From Erpobdella octoculata (lineage: Eukaryota > Annelida > Clitellata > Hirudinida > Erpobdellidae): DNA of 64,000 bases. The translations under genes were made by a program, and so were the position numbers. Location: contig OZ022240.1 of the NCBI GenBank assembly GCA_963978895.1, positions 18,392,636 to 18,456,635 on the forward strand, in the 5' to 3' direction. The notes below the pieces were generated by a model that saw only the letters and a list, made by a program, of their open reading frames with translations, had not been told where the DNA came from and ran no database searches. Every line of letters starts with the position of its first letter. Position 1 is the stretch's first letter. Shown one piece after another: positions 39,704 to 51,366 of this stretch.

Positions 39704-40531
39704 GGTAGGCATGCACATAAATATTTTAAAAAAATTTTTGTTTTGATTTTTTTAAATATTATTAAACTTTACTTTAACAAAATTAAAAATTTGCAAAAAT
39801 TTTTATTATGCGACCTAAATTAATGAAGATATAGCGTTTTGAGCATCGAAAGTAGTTGCAGCAGATCTTGAGCCTTAAGGCTAAGAAAGTGAGGCCAGCG
39901 AGGTTACCCTCTCCACATCTACATGGAACTCAAGCGTACAGATGCAGCATTTTTCGTCAATACCGCCTTATTTCAAAACGCGGATTTCATAAGCTGGGCA
40001 AGCACCTACAGCAATGCTGATTACATATTCTTTTAGAAGAAAAGTTAAAATTTAAAAAGAAAAGAAAAGAAAGTTTACCGGATTTCAAATTCAAAAGAAC
40101 TCGAGCGCTCAGATGCAGCATTTTTCGTCAATACCGTCTTATTTCAAACTTGGATTTCATAGATTACGAGAGCACCAACAGCAATGCTGATTGCATATTC
40201 TTTTAGAAGAAAAGCTAAACTTATTTTTTTTAAAAGAAAGTTTACCGGATTTCACACTCCAGAGATATAAGGAAAAGTTCAAAATGACTTACTTTGAACC
40301 AGAAATAAAAGAAAATGAACTAATTTTAATTTTTTTATTACCACCATATTATGTAAACATCTTTTACAATTCATTGGATGTCTTATTTTATTTTGAACAA
40401 TAAACAAGCGAGCTATAAAATTTCTTGTAACACCTATTTTCGCATGGGGTACCCCTGCATAGTACAGTTTTAAGGTGAGGTCTACGCATAGGCCTTTTGG
40501 CCTGCGTGTTTAAGACATGCGCCTGCCTACT
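39704..40531. mobile_element. Non-autonomous element flanked by TTAA
   Basis: TTAA at 39700-39703 and 40532-40535 flanks inverted ends GGTAGGCATGCACAT and, on the minus strand, AGTAGGCAGGCGCAT (12 of 15 match). A TTAA target is typical of piggyBac, but the ends lack the usual CCC/GGG start, so assignment is inference. Inside is a 171-bp tandem duplication. No transposase is present. Confidence 0.6.
39926..40258. repeat. 171-bp tandem duplication
   Basis: GAACTCAAGCGTACAGATGC at 39926 recurs as GAACTCGAGCGCTCAGATGC at 40097, followed in both by the same AGCATTTTTCGTCAATACCG and CAGCAATGCTGATT blocks. The copies have diverged by several percent and by small indels. Confidence 0.85.
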
Positions 40532-40584
40532 TTAAAGGGGTTTTTGGTTTGATTTATATAAACGTTTTGACAATGTTTATAAGT

Positions 40585-40700
40585 ACATATTTCACTGGTA
40601 TCAGTACATAATTCAGGGGTATCAGTACATAATTCAATGATATCAGTAATTCACTTTTAACACTACAGAATTCACTGGTATCAGTACATAATTCACTAGC
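40585..40700. repeat. Short tandem repeat, unit about 21 bp
   Basis: TTCACTGGTATCAGTACATA recurs four to five times with variants. Confidence 0.8.
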
Positions 40701-41410
40701 TCATTGAAAGTTGGAAGGCAACAACTTTCACAGCTAATGCGAGCTGATACGTCATTGTCAATCACATGAGCTTAAATACCATTTTTGCAAAGTAATAAAT
40801 AATTTTCAATCTTAAAAATGTCTATAGCACTTTTTACTGAATAAGTTATGTACCAGAGAAATTTGGCACTAGTCAATCTTTGGCCATGAGGTATGAACTG
40901 GTGTACTACACGGACCGATTTTTCACAGCCTGGTCCATTTCATAGGCTGAAATTTCAGACTAGGGCCTTACTAATTTGGGCCCGGCCTATTTCTACAGGC
41001 CTAAAATCTTGGTACAAAAATCTCGGTCCAGCCCGTCTGAAAACCCTAAAATTTATGGACCTTTGAAATAATTTCTTGGCTAAAATATTTCAGTAAAACT
41101 GAGTAGTAATTCTAATGAGTTAGTAAATTCAAAAAAAGTTCCCAATTAGATTAGGTTTCTAAATTAACAGTGATAATGACTATGACAATAGCATAGAATC
41201 CATAAAGAATAACTTCTAGATTACTTCAATACAAGAAACACACACGTTATGCACAGCCTTTACATCAATATCAATAAGTCTCACCACTATACCCAGCTGA
41301 AATTGATTCATATAGATCTACTCTATTCTGTTGAAAAACTCTATCGAGAATCCCTCATCTCAAGCTCAGCCTAAAATTGCCATTAAAGTTAATTGAATAC
41401 CCTACCCTAG
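40701..41410. other. Non-coding DNA with a GGGCC-rich patch
   Basis: Around 40890-41060 motifs such as GGGCCCGGCC and CAGCCTGGTCC resemble subterminal repeats of the Helitron-like and hAT elements elsewhere in the window. No ends were recognised. Confidence 0.35.
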
Positions 41411-41420
41411 TAATGTTTAT

Positions 41421-42358
41421 TAAGCATCTGCGTTCCGTAATCGTTATCTCGATATCAATCGGGATTTCCCGTATCGTTATTGAAACGATACAGCCTGCGG
41501 GAAGTCTCGTATCGAAATAAAATAGCGAGACTTAAATTTTGTTCTTGTATAAAAGTCACAAAACAAATTCCGAAATTTAAAAAAAATTTTTCAATAAATA
41601 ACGTAAGTCATACATATTTAATAACAATTGTCACAACTGTAAATATTTGCAATTGATTTATCAACATTGATTAATTAATCTACCTATTGACAGATGTTTA
41701 TAACTATTTAACTATTATTATCCCCACTTTAAATTCGGTTTTCCTAATAGCCTGTAGCCCCTGGATATTTACTATTTTTAGTCTGGGAACTGGCAGCATA
41801 TTTCTAAAGGGTAGTAGTATGCAGTAATTCAGAGGTCGACTAGCAGCCTAAGAGGGACGTGGCTTAAGGCTTGAGGTAAATCACACTCTAATTTCACATT
41901 TTCAATGTTATGTTGTTGATATTATTAAATATATTAATAGAAGTGTCGCAAATAATATGAATTGTTGATTTAGTTAGTTCAAAGTTAGTTTGAGTAAATT
42001 GTAATAAAACTTATTTATAATTCGTAAAATGCCTTGACTTCACATTCATGTTATTATTACTATTAATATTATTACCCACTAGTAAAAATGATATTTTAAA
42101 GCCCCTTTCATTCATTTGAAATGACGAAAATTGTAATTGAAGAATTTATTGGTCAAAAAATAGATAATTAATAAAACAATCAGGGTTAACTCGTTTTATT
42201 CGAGACAAAATTTCCACAGTTGACATTTCAGTCGAGATCCCGATATCTGTCTCCTTACTGGTCGAGGCGTCTCATATCGTATCGTTTTATTCGAGACAAA
42301 TTTCAGAAGTCATATCGTACCGTATCGTTTCAAAAAAAAATAACGGGACGCAGAATCC
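41421..42358. mobile_element. MITE with 10-bp TSD and CGTATCG repeats
   Basis: TAATGTTTAT is duplicated at 41411-41420 and 42359-42368. Imperfect inverted ends contain CTGCGTTCCGTAATCGTTAT on the left and CTGCGTCCCGTTATTTTTTT on the minus strand at the right. Subterminal regions are full of ATCGTATCG/CGATACG motifs. It has no coding part. A 9-10-bp TSD would fit a Mutator-like origin. Confidence 0.65.
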
Positions 42359-42368
42359 TAATGTTTAT

Positions 42369-43614
42369 AATAGTTGTTCACTGCTCATAATACTATAGTT
42401 GATTATTAAGTGAAACAACACATGTGACAAATATTCTTATTTTTCATCCCCAAATCTGAATTCAAATTTTTATGACAATAAATTTCAGGAATTTTTCAAG
42501 AGGGAGGTTAAGGACAAAGTTCAAATTGAATGTTCTTGCCGATGTGAACAACTGCAGCAAGGTTATTTATGTCTTCAATTGGAATTATTTTATTACATCT
42601 GCTTCAAATGACTAAAAGAGGACTTACAACCAAGAGCATGTTTTGCAGAAATGCTTGTTACGGCCATAATGAAAAGTATATTATAGAGTAGTTAAATGTC
42701 AAGGATATTCTAAGTAAGCAAGAGTAATGTACCATAAGTAGTATGATATGATAATCATAAGATTCCAATTTTCCCAAGAAGCAGGATGTAAAGCAACTTT
42801 CCCACCAAAATGTCAAGCAATGTAAAAAAAATTCTTACATTTTAAAAGAAAGAAAAATTAAAAACAAGTAAAATGCAAAAAAACCAGGGTTTTTCACATA
42901 TCCCTTAAACTTCGGGATTCGCCAGCTTTTCATTTATTGCAAAAAAATTTCTTTTGATATGAATTTTTTTTAATTTATATATGTAAACATCTATAAAATT
43001 GTATTTTATTTGTTTTTTCTAAAACATAGATAATTATTAGTTTGAATTACAACAATTTTTCTTTCAAACCTTTTCAAACTTTAAAAGAATGGCTTTGTCA
43101 TGAGGAGCAAGCATATATTTCAAATTTAGCTCGATTAGATGACGGGAAGTTAATATAATGGATTTAAACAAGTGAAAATAAAAAATAAATTTAAAAAAAA
43201 TGCATTTATTTGCCTCTTATCTGAGTCAACGAACTAAAATTTTTGAATCTAAAAAAACCGTTACGCTCAATCTAGTTAATTATTTAGGACCTCTGGCGAC
43301 TTATAAATAAACATCCGTACTGTTTAATTATTTTGGACCTCTGGCGACTTATACGTAAACAACTTGATTAATTTGATTTGATTAATTTTAATTGATTTAA
43401 GGCCTAATTCATGTCGGAAACATTCAATTCATGTATTGTCATCCAGAATAAAGCTTTCCTGAAAGTTTTAGAGCTCTAGGTAGTCGAAAAGTGGGTGAAT
43501 TTTTGTTTCTAAGATTTGATCACCACAGACAAACAAACAAACAAACAGAGAGACAAGTGAATTTAAATAAAAGCATTTAAAAAAACAGCTGGCAGCTGAC
43601 CAGAGTTAGAAAAG
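42369..43614. other. AT-rich non-coding DNA
   Basis: No supported feature. A short duplication of GGACCTCTGGCGACTTATA occurs at about 43289 and 43334. Confidence 0.4.
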
Positions 43615-44165
43615 TCAGCAATTAATATATGCAACATTAATTAATATATGCATATATGCGACATTAATTAATATATGCATATACGTGACATTAATTAATA
43701 TATGCATATATACAATTAATTAATACATATATGTGACATTAATTAATATATGCATACAGTATGGAACAGATTAATTGAAACAAGATGAAATTTTTTATAA
43801 ACTATTTTATCTGTCATTATTAAATCCTTCAACCAATCACAAAACACCTGCTACACACTGCGCAACGCTCGCTAGACTGTGTTAAGAAGTAAAAAACTGA
43901 CAGTGTTGCCATTACAAATAATAAAAATATTGCCAAGCAAGAAATGCAAAAAAATTTTTGTTTCAATTAATCTGTTCGATACTGTATATGTGACATTAAT
44001 AAATATATGCATTTACGCAACATTAATTAATATATGCATATATGCAACATCAATTAATATATGCGACATTAATATATGCATATATGTGACATTAATTAAT
44101 ATATGCATATATGCTACATTAATTAATATATGCATATATGTAACATTGATTAATATATGCAACCT
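43615..44165. repeat. AT-rich satellite, unit about 31 bp
   Basis: Tandem units of ACATTAATTAATATATGCAT followed by ATATGCG/GTG run on both sides of a MITE (43757-43984). Open frames across the array on both strands (IIeCys-rich and HILINVAYM-type repeats) follow from the repeat and are not genes. Confidence 0.85.
43757..43984. mobile_element. Tc1/mariner-type MITE inside the satellite
   Basis: Inverted ends CAGTATGGAACAGATTAATT (left) and CAGTATCGAACAGATTAATT (right, minus strand), each continuing GAAAC, one mismatch. TA duplications lie at 43755-43756 and 43985-43986. 228 bp, non-coding. Confidence 0.9.
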
Positions 44166-45122
44166 GAGAACAAGTCGGCCAAATGTAATGCCAGGACCAG
44201 CTTGCGATCTAAACTCACAATTACAGACATATGCTTTGCTATGGTTATGCTTGACATTAAAATTTGAAAACATGTCACAATCAACTGATAGCCAATATAT
44301 CAGCAATGCTTAATTTTTCAACGTCATTAAAAAGCCGCTTGGAACAGCTGTATCTGTTGCAAATCTGATTAATGTGGCTGATGGCAGAAAAGATGTTTTC
44401 ACTCTCGCGAAATAACTTCTCGAAGACTTCCATTCTTGCTCTCTTCTGTGTAATGATGTGGCATTAGTTGTTTCCTTCTGACAAGTACACTGGTAAACAA
44501 CAAATAACTTTGGAGCATTGAGAAACATGGATGGCAGGGCAGTAGGCTTGACAACCTACTGTGAACTTCAGACGTCCAGTGGAGCATAATAGCTTTACTG
44601 TCGGGACTGTTGGTGATTAAATCACTGGGTTTGAAATGGAGTGAGCAGTCTAAAACTTTTGTTAGGCTAGAAATCTTTGTGTGGGCTGGCCCAAATCAAT
44701 TTTTCCAAATTCTTTGTTTTCCAATAGAAATGATTGATGTTTAGTTGACCCATTTTTATAGGTGTAATTTATGAAGTGTGGGAATGAAATTTATTCGAGA
44801 CATTTTTGTGGAGACAGCAGTTTTGGAAGTGGTCCGTGAAAATTGAACAGATTGTTAATAGCTCTACGATAATGTGATGGAATAAAAAAAATCTGCCCCC
44901 ATGTCATTATTCGGTACATGATATTGCATTTGTATGTACATTAAAGTAATTTTAATCCAATTGCAGTTCAACCTGCAAGTGCCAGCCAAAGTGAACCAAA
45001 CTATGGCAAGAACGAGGTGATAACATTTATCATTTGAAAACATTAATTATGGATAATCAGCCAATACACTAGAGATAACCGTCAAAAATGACTGATTGTT
45101 TTGAAATTTCATTATTTATTAG
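44166..45122. other. Non-coding DNA and start of a dispersed repeat
   Basis: No gene recognised. From about 45068 the sequence CTAGAGATAACCGTCAAAAA belongs to a repeat that continues after the nested hAT elements (46325 on) and recurs at 46549-46660. Confidence 0.45.
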
Positions 45123-45254
45123 TAGGGCTGTGCCGGTATAGTTTTTTTGCCGGTACCGGTATTTCCGGGACAAAAACCGGTACTACCAGTACCGATATAA
45201 TGTCAAAAGCCTGAAAATGGCTAGAAATAGTGTTTGAAAGTGCGTTAGAGTCAC

Positions 45255-46062
45255 CAGAGATGTAGTACTTGGTACTCATACTCGAGTATGTTTTTTAAGT
45301 ACTCGTACTCGAAACCGTGGTACATTTTTAAAGTACTCGTACCCGTTACTAAGGCTGTTCCGATATGAATTTTTGCCGATTATGCCGATACCGCGTATAG
45401 CCGATTATTAAAATTGCCGATACCGATTATTTTATAATTACTATTTCTTTAATGAAAATGCTTGTTCCAAAACATACCGCCATAATAAAAGGGCGTATTT
45501 TGCTGCTTTCATGCTCTCGCCGTGATAATGGTTAGTGGTTATCAGCAAGATCAAAGAGAATTAAAAATTTTAATTCTTTTTGATAATTTAATTTTTAAAC
45601 CAGTTAATTTTCAAAACCTGCTGCCCAATTTTTTATGTCATTTTTATATTCTTTTATCAATTTAATTTTCTTTCAATCAATACTTTACTTTCATTCGAAT
45701 GACTGAAGAATGTTTTTAAAATGCCGACGTTTCCTTTGATGTCATTTTTATTTCTATTATTTCAACTTTCATTCACTGCACGGTGAAAGATTTTTTTATT
45801 AGTTGTCGTACTTGTTATAAGGGACCTGATTCAATAACAGTTGCATCAAAATCTATATGGGAACTCCAGAAATCTTCTGTTATGGTTACATATTCTATGG
45901 TTACATAGTTTTTCAGAAAAAGTTTAATAGGCACCGATTATTTTTTCCCTTGCCGATTATGCCGATTACGGCAATAATCGGCCCGATTATGCGTGAGCCG
46001 ATTAATCGGGCCCAGCCTTACTCGTTACCATGGTAATCCTACTCGTACTCGCAACATCTCTG
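45255..46062. mobile_element. Middle nested hAT-like element
   Basis: Left end CAGAGATGTAGTACTTGGTA, right end on the minus strand CAGAGATGTTGCGAGTACGA. Flanking 8-mers AGAGTCAC and AGTGTTAC agree at six of eight positions. Subterminal GTACTCGTACTCG motifs on both sides. Only about 130 bp is its own, the rest being the inner element. Confidence 0.75.
45350..46020. mobile_element. Inner nested hAT-like element
   Basis: Left end TAAGGCTGTTCCGATATGAA, right end on the minus strand TAAGGCTGGGCCCGATTAAT. Flanking 8-mers CCCGTTAC (45342-45349) and CTCGTTAC (46021-46028) differ at one base. Subterminal GCCGATTATGCCGATA motifs occur at both ends. No transposase. Confidence 0.85.
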
Positions 46063-46324
46063 AGTGTTACTGTCCATGGTCGGTTAGTGCTATGCTATTC
46101 CTAAGAACGGTTGTCCGTATTTGAAGTGTAGCAAATAATGGGCATACAGGTAAATTGCACTGCCCATCCTGCTGCTGTAGGTCTTTCCATCTTTTGTCTT
46201 TTATGAGTGATGTGCTGAAAGCCGATTGTTCAATATCGGTTCCGGCACCCTTCATACCGGCGGAATCGGTATTTGCCAAAAACGGGCCGGTATACCGGTA
46301 TTCTGGCAGAGCCCTATTTATTAG

Positions 46325-46660
46325 TTTTCTATTGCAGTTCCACCTTTTTTATCTTTAGGGCTGACAGTGTTGAATTGCGAAGTAACTTTTAATATTTGAA
46401 TAAATTAAAAATATTTACTTTAATTAAATTATATAAAAAAATTATTTATATACTTATTTATTTCCATTATATATAATTTAATTTACCATAGATAGTAAAT
46501 CGTCACGCAAAAATGTCTTACACAGTCGTGGGCTATTATATTATATATACTAGAGATATCCCATCAAAAATGACAGATTTTTTTTAAATTTCATTATTTA
46601 TTATTTTATTTTACGATTGCAGCGCCACCATTTTTTATCTTTATAGCTGACAGTGTGAAT
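46325..46660. repeat. Dispersed repeat, two tandem-like copies
   Basis: TTGCAGTTCCACCTTTTTTA ... GGGCTGACAGTGTTGAA (46330-46376) matches 46617-46658, and the preceding AAATTTCATTATTTATTA matches on both. So one copy, split by the nested hATs, runs 45068-46380 and a second covers 46549-46660. The stretch 46385-46505 also matches 5041-5155. Confidence 0.7.
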
Positions 46661-47316
46661 GCGAGTAAAACAAAAATCATGAAGTGTCGGGTCGGAATGG
46701 GACAGGTGAAGAAGTCGGGTAAATGGCCATGCAGTGTATGCAGAAAAGGTGTTGGCTCCAATTCTATTTGTTGTGTGGATTTTAAGAGTTGGGTTCATAA
46801 AAGGTGCAGTGGCATTTTGGGTAGTTTGAAAGATCTTGTTGGCTTCCGTTGCAAGAGTTGTGTGGTTGGTGGTTCTGCTCAGGAAAAGTTGTTGGGTGAG
46901 GTTGAGGTTGAACCAGGTGTAAAGGTGGAGTGTGTGACCAAGTTCTGTTACCTAGGTGACACATTAGGTGCAGGAGGAGGTGTAAAAGAGGCGGTGAGAG
47001 CTAGAGTGTGTTCTGCCTGGGCTAAATTCAAAGAGTTATCTCTTATCTTGACTACCCGTGGTGCATCTTTTCATGTGAAAGGAAAGGTGTACAGGGCCTG
47101 TGTTCAAAGTGTCCTTGTTTATGGCACTGAAACATAGTCTATGAAGGTGGAGAATCTAAGAAAGGGCAGAGCGTATGATGGTTAGATGGATGTGTGGTGT
47201 TTCGTTGAATGATCATGTACGCAGTGTGGATTTGTATAGCCTTCTGGATGTTCCTTGTGTGGCTGATGTGGTGAGGCATGGAAGACCAAGGTGGTTTGGA
47301 CATTTGGAGCAGGTTA
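46655..47316 (+). pseudogene. LINE RT fragment with internal zinc finger, copy 1
   Basis: Reads NASKTKIMKCRVGMGQVKK, then a cysteine-rich insert CSVCRKGVGSNSICCVDFKS WVHKRC...FRCKSC resembling a PHD/RING-type finger, then VKVECVTKFCYLGDTLGAGG and RACVQSVLVYGTET. A TAG at 47135-47137 (TGG mutated) and a small deletion after ENLR break it before MVRWMCGVSLNDHVRSVDLY. It stops matching after GHLEQ, where unrelated DNA begins. The layout, with RT C-terminal part, finger and YGTETWSMK-type tail, is that of a widespread animal LINE group; the catalytic RT core is missing. Confidence 0.8.
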
Positions 47317-49049
47317 ATTCCTTTGTTCGAGCTGAGTCAATATCAAGGCGAAAATTCTTGACCTTAGTCAAATGATAATTAGTGCTTGTAAACAACAAAA
47401 CTCACTTTAAACACATTGCCGATACCGATACGACCGATACAACAAAATTTAGCCAATGAGCACGGACCTAATTAATATTCATTAAGACAAGCTTAAAGCT
47501 AAAAAGTTTAATTTTTTAAATTTTCCAAAACTATAAATTTAAATTTGTCAATTTAAGTTTCCTTTTTATAATATGAAGTATTGATCAGGCTATCTAATGA
47601 AGGTTTTCATATAGAAAATTAAAGCTAACTGCACTGAAATGTTTTATTTTTTTAAAGTACAAATTTAAATTCTTTAATTTAAGTTTTAATTTTAATAAAT
47701 GGATTAACCAATTGATTTTTTATTTATTCCTTGAATTGAATAAATATTTAGATATTCCTTAGAAATGACAGAAACATTTTTATAATTAATTATAATAGAT
47801 TGCCTGAAATGTAAAATTCAAAAAATCAATCTTTTGATAATTTATGTTGAAATTTGTATTTTAGTTTCATTATTACTTCAAAATTTCGTTAGCCAAATAA
47901 AATGAAAAACAACAGTGTTAAAAACAAATTTAATATGAGTTGAACAGAAACGAAAATGCAAGTAAAATTAAAATAAACTCGCCGATGTATGGAAACCTCT
48001 TGCTGTCTAAAGTCTAAAAATAGGCGACTAGGGAAAGTCTAAATTCTAGAACAGTCCTTTTAAGCTTGGGCTAGGACGGCCAGGGCTAGGTCAGCTAGGA
48101 GGGAAAATTAACTGACGCTTTCCGATGATTTATCTTATTTTCTTATAATAGATGATTTAAGATTCGTAATCTAAACTTAAGACGAGAAAAAAGTGTACTA
48201 AAAATAAAGACACAGACTAACTAAACTAAACTACTAAACTCTAAAACTCTAAACTAAACTATAAACTTAAAGTTTAAGTTTAAAACTAATCAACTTTTAC
48301 AAACCTAACGAAACTATGCGCATATATTTCTTAAGCCACAATTTTCGCAACTTAATTTGCGGCATTTTACTTAAAAACATAAAACTTAAAATAAAATATA
48401 ATAAATTGGCAAAATAGCAACCGTTTTATAAGGACATCGGCCAAGACGCGCCATGAGATCAGCGAAGGTAAGGACGTCTAGACAACACCATGCTATTAAT
48501 AGAAGGCCTTCGATTATATAAATCACCGATGTAAACATGCTAATCATCTGACTAACCACTTAAGGAAGTTTTTTTTAATCTTATGTTGCAATTTAATGAT
48601 ATTGAATAAATTAAATAGAAATATTATTGTAATCCATATTAGAGACTCAACTACACTAACTTACTGAGCCTACAAAACATTGTTCCAAAACAGTTAGTAA
48701 TGTAATGTATATTTCTCAGTTTTTTATTGAACTTTTTATAATTATAAGGCTGTTCAAAAAGCTAAATCAAACTCCGCGCATGCGTATAAAAAATTATTCA
48801 CCTTGTCAAAAAAAATAGAGACTGAAAAAAAACGTCAAGGTGAAAAATATTTACAAAACATGACTATTAGACGACGCAGATATATGTAGACACCACTAAT
48901 ATTTAAAGCACAGTTCTAAAAACTACTGGTGGATCCAGCATGGGCCAATCCGGCCATGGTCCAACTCACATTTTGCTTATTAGCTTATTTTCCCCCCTCC
49001 CTCATCGGAACCAAATAAGATCATTACAAAGCCACGGAAAAATGCAAGC
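47317..49049. other. AT-rich non-coding DNA
   Basis: Contains CTAAACTAAACTA-type low complexity (about 48215-48290) and scattered CCGATACCGATAC motifs (47420-47440) like those of the nested hAT ends. No gene recognised. Confidence 0.4.
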
Positions 49050-49248
49050 CATGTAAATGTAAATGTTTGATAATTTATAGAGCGCTTTTTCCGCGTTGTT
49101 CAAAGGCGCTGTTCCTTTACATGCCTCACGGAGAGAACTACTTTACCCGCTAGGTTTTCGTTGACATGGCTACTAGGCAGTGAGTGGGAGTCGAACCGTG
49201 AAGCTCTTACATTCAAGGCTAACGCTCTACCAACTCAGCTAACCTAGC
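49050..49248 (-). mobile_element. tRNA-derived SINE
   Basis: Minus strand. The head (49248-49172) is tRNA-like: A-box TTAGCTGAGTTGGTAGAGC, anticodon-like loop CTTGAAT, B-box GGTTCGACTCC, and the acceptor halves GCTAGGT/GCCTAGT pair. Mismatches in the anticodon and T stems exclude a working tRNA. A body of about 100 bp follows, ending AAAAGCGCTCTATAAATTAT and a tail of TTTACA repeats at 49051-49065, the usual layout of LINE-mobilised SINEs. Confidence 0.75.
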
Positions 49249-49374
49249 ACACACACCTAGCCATGACACACTTCAAAGTGAATTATTTCTAAATCATTTT
49301 CAGCGGGTGATCCAGGAAGAGGGCCCGAAAAGCCCGGGTCCCCTTGTACGTTTTAACAAAAAATTCCAACTTTA

Positions 49375-49625
49375 ATTACAAACTTTTATTCAACTTGCAA
49401 TCTCTGTTTGTGGGTGTCTTCTCTGTACGCAAATCTTACAAGTAAAATTTAACCAGCTTTTTGACTAGCTTAAGGAAGCTGAAACTTTCAGCATAGCTTT
49501 ATATTGGATGACAATAAATGATTTAATTAAAAAACATAATTTGGTTATCTTTCGTATTTCTAAATTGAATGTATTTGAAATAAAAGTTTGTGTTGAAAAA
49601 CTCGTTTTTTTCTTTACTTGTTTTT
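49375..49625. repeat. Dispersed repeat family R1, copy 2
   Basis: Same block order as 34545-34860: ACAAACTTTTATTCAACTTG, CTCTGTTTGTGGGTG, CAAATCTTACAAGTAAAATT, TATATTGGATGACAATAAAT, AAGTTTGTGTTGAAAAACTC. The microsatellite here is short. Confidence 0.75.
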
Positions 49626-50190
49626 TACTTAGCTTGCGACTTCATTGTGTTTAACTGTATCTATCATAAGACTTTATCTTTACTAAATTTACCTCTAGAT
49701 CGTTTTCTAATTAGGTATGCATGTTGTAATTTATTGTGTTTTTTGTGGTTTTTAGAACATTTTTATTTAGCGAATTTATTGGAGAGAAAGAGCTTTGAAT
49801 TTAAGAAAAAGCGCTTTAAAAGTTTATTTGATTGATTGATAGACCATCAATAGTTCTGATATTTGGCATTTATTTGAAAATTTCGAGCCTTTTTTTACAC
49901 CAATTCACTGCAAAATTTATTTGAAATAATATCTTTAAAAAAACATTTAGACCTCCTTTGGTAGGTCCAACAAAAAAGTTGAAAATGGCACTTTTATTTG
50001 TCTAAATAAGATCAGATGATTTAACGGCAAGTTTTTACAGCAGTAATTATTTGTAATATAAATGAATGCTGAAGCAAAAATTAATGTTTCCGGATTTTTT
50101 CCGGCCGCGGATTTAACAAATAACCTAACTGTTGACTGGATTTTTTGGACGTTTGGATCACTTTGGGGCTAACCTTAGATTATTGGTATA
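49626..50190. other. AT-rich non-coding DNA
   Basis: A plus-strand frame (49590-49835) is a Leu/Phe-rich chance frame. Nothing else recognised. Confidence 0.4.
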
Positions 50191-51366
50191 GCGGGCAGCA
50201 TTTTCGCCAATGTCCGACGGTATAAGACAGGAAGAAAAATAATGCCACCTGATTGGATAATTTTGAATTAAAAAAGTCACATAAATTATGCAAATATATA
50301 TAGACGCGCGTTGTTTTCCGATGTTGTTTATTTTATAGTTGTTGGCCGTTATGAGTTTTTCCGGTGGATAAAGATTGACAAAGTTGCCGACTAAGTTATT
50401 TGACACTCCATGTATGTAACTAAATAGTTAAATAGACTAGAAAATTCAACTTGTCATTCTGTCAACCAGAGATCATCAATATTTGGAATGAAGCTTTTCC
50501 AATCATATAAGCCATAAGCCAAGCCTAGTCAATAAACTGAAAGACAAATAAACTATTTTAATTATTAATTGACTGACAAATAATAACTTTTGACAAAAGT
50601 TTAACAAATGGAATTTGATTTTTTTTAGTGAATTAATAATGCAAAAGGTTTCTATTCTAAAAAAATATATCATTACAAACAGTTATTCTAATCTAAAAAA
50701 TTATGATACTGTGCAATTTATCTTATTAGTTGTTTATTTAATGCAGAAATGGCTCAACTAAGTTGTTCATGGAGATAAATAGGACTAGCTGGAACATATC
50801 TGAAACTTTCCCAGGAAATTGATAATATATTTTCAACCAAATTCTACTCTGTCAGCATGCTAAGGACAAGAATGTGATAAGAGTGCATAGTAACATTGAT
50901 TTCTTTAAGACCTAAACAAACAGACACATAAACAAAACAGCGTGAAAAAATTGTGCTTCATTGCTTTGATCCAAAACATTTTTTCAAAGTTCAAACTCTA
51001 GCATTATTTGTTTTAATAAATTCCTGAATTGTCATGAGTTGACAATATTTCAGTATTCAGTGTTGTTTAATTATTTGACTTCCCAGTTATTAGTGCAAAA
51101 ATAATTGTGTTTTAATTTTTTATATTGGCCTCATAATCAAGAACTGAGATAATTTTGTAATATAATAAAGCTGAATAGTTATTCTACTGTTGTTCTCAAT
51201 TAAAATCAAAGAAATCAATAAAACTGATAATTTTTTTAATGATTTTTAATCATCTAAATCTAAAATGTCATGTTTCTCATAATACATTTAAAGCCTAAAA
51301 ATGTTGCATTAGTTTAAAAATATCTAAATTTTTGTTAGTAACTAAAATTTGTTAATTTTGTTATTA

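Larger units (their letters stand above)
45123..46316. mobile_element. Outer hAT-like non-autonomous element
   Basis: Starts TAGGGCTGTGCCGGTATAG and, on the minus strand, TAGGGCTCTGCCAGAATACC. Exact 8-bp TSD TTTATTAG at 45115-45122 and 46317-46324. Subterminal CCGGTA motifs occur on both sides. Two further elements are nested inside; its own sequence is about 390 bp. Confidence 0.92.

Noticed and set aside
43879..44313. 144-codon plus-strand frame and its minus-strand counterpart across the 31-bp satellite
   Set aside because: Repeat-derived, and it spans the edge of a MITE.
49172..49248. Functional tRNA gene (anticodon-like TGA)
   Set aside because: The anticodon and T stems have mismatches, there is no long variable arm as a tRNA-Ser would need, and a SINE body and tail follow.
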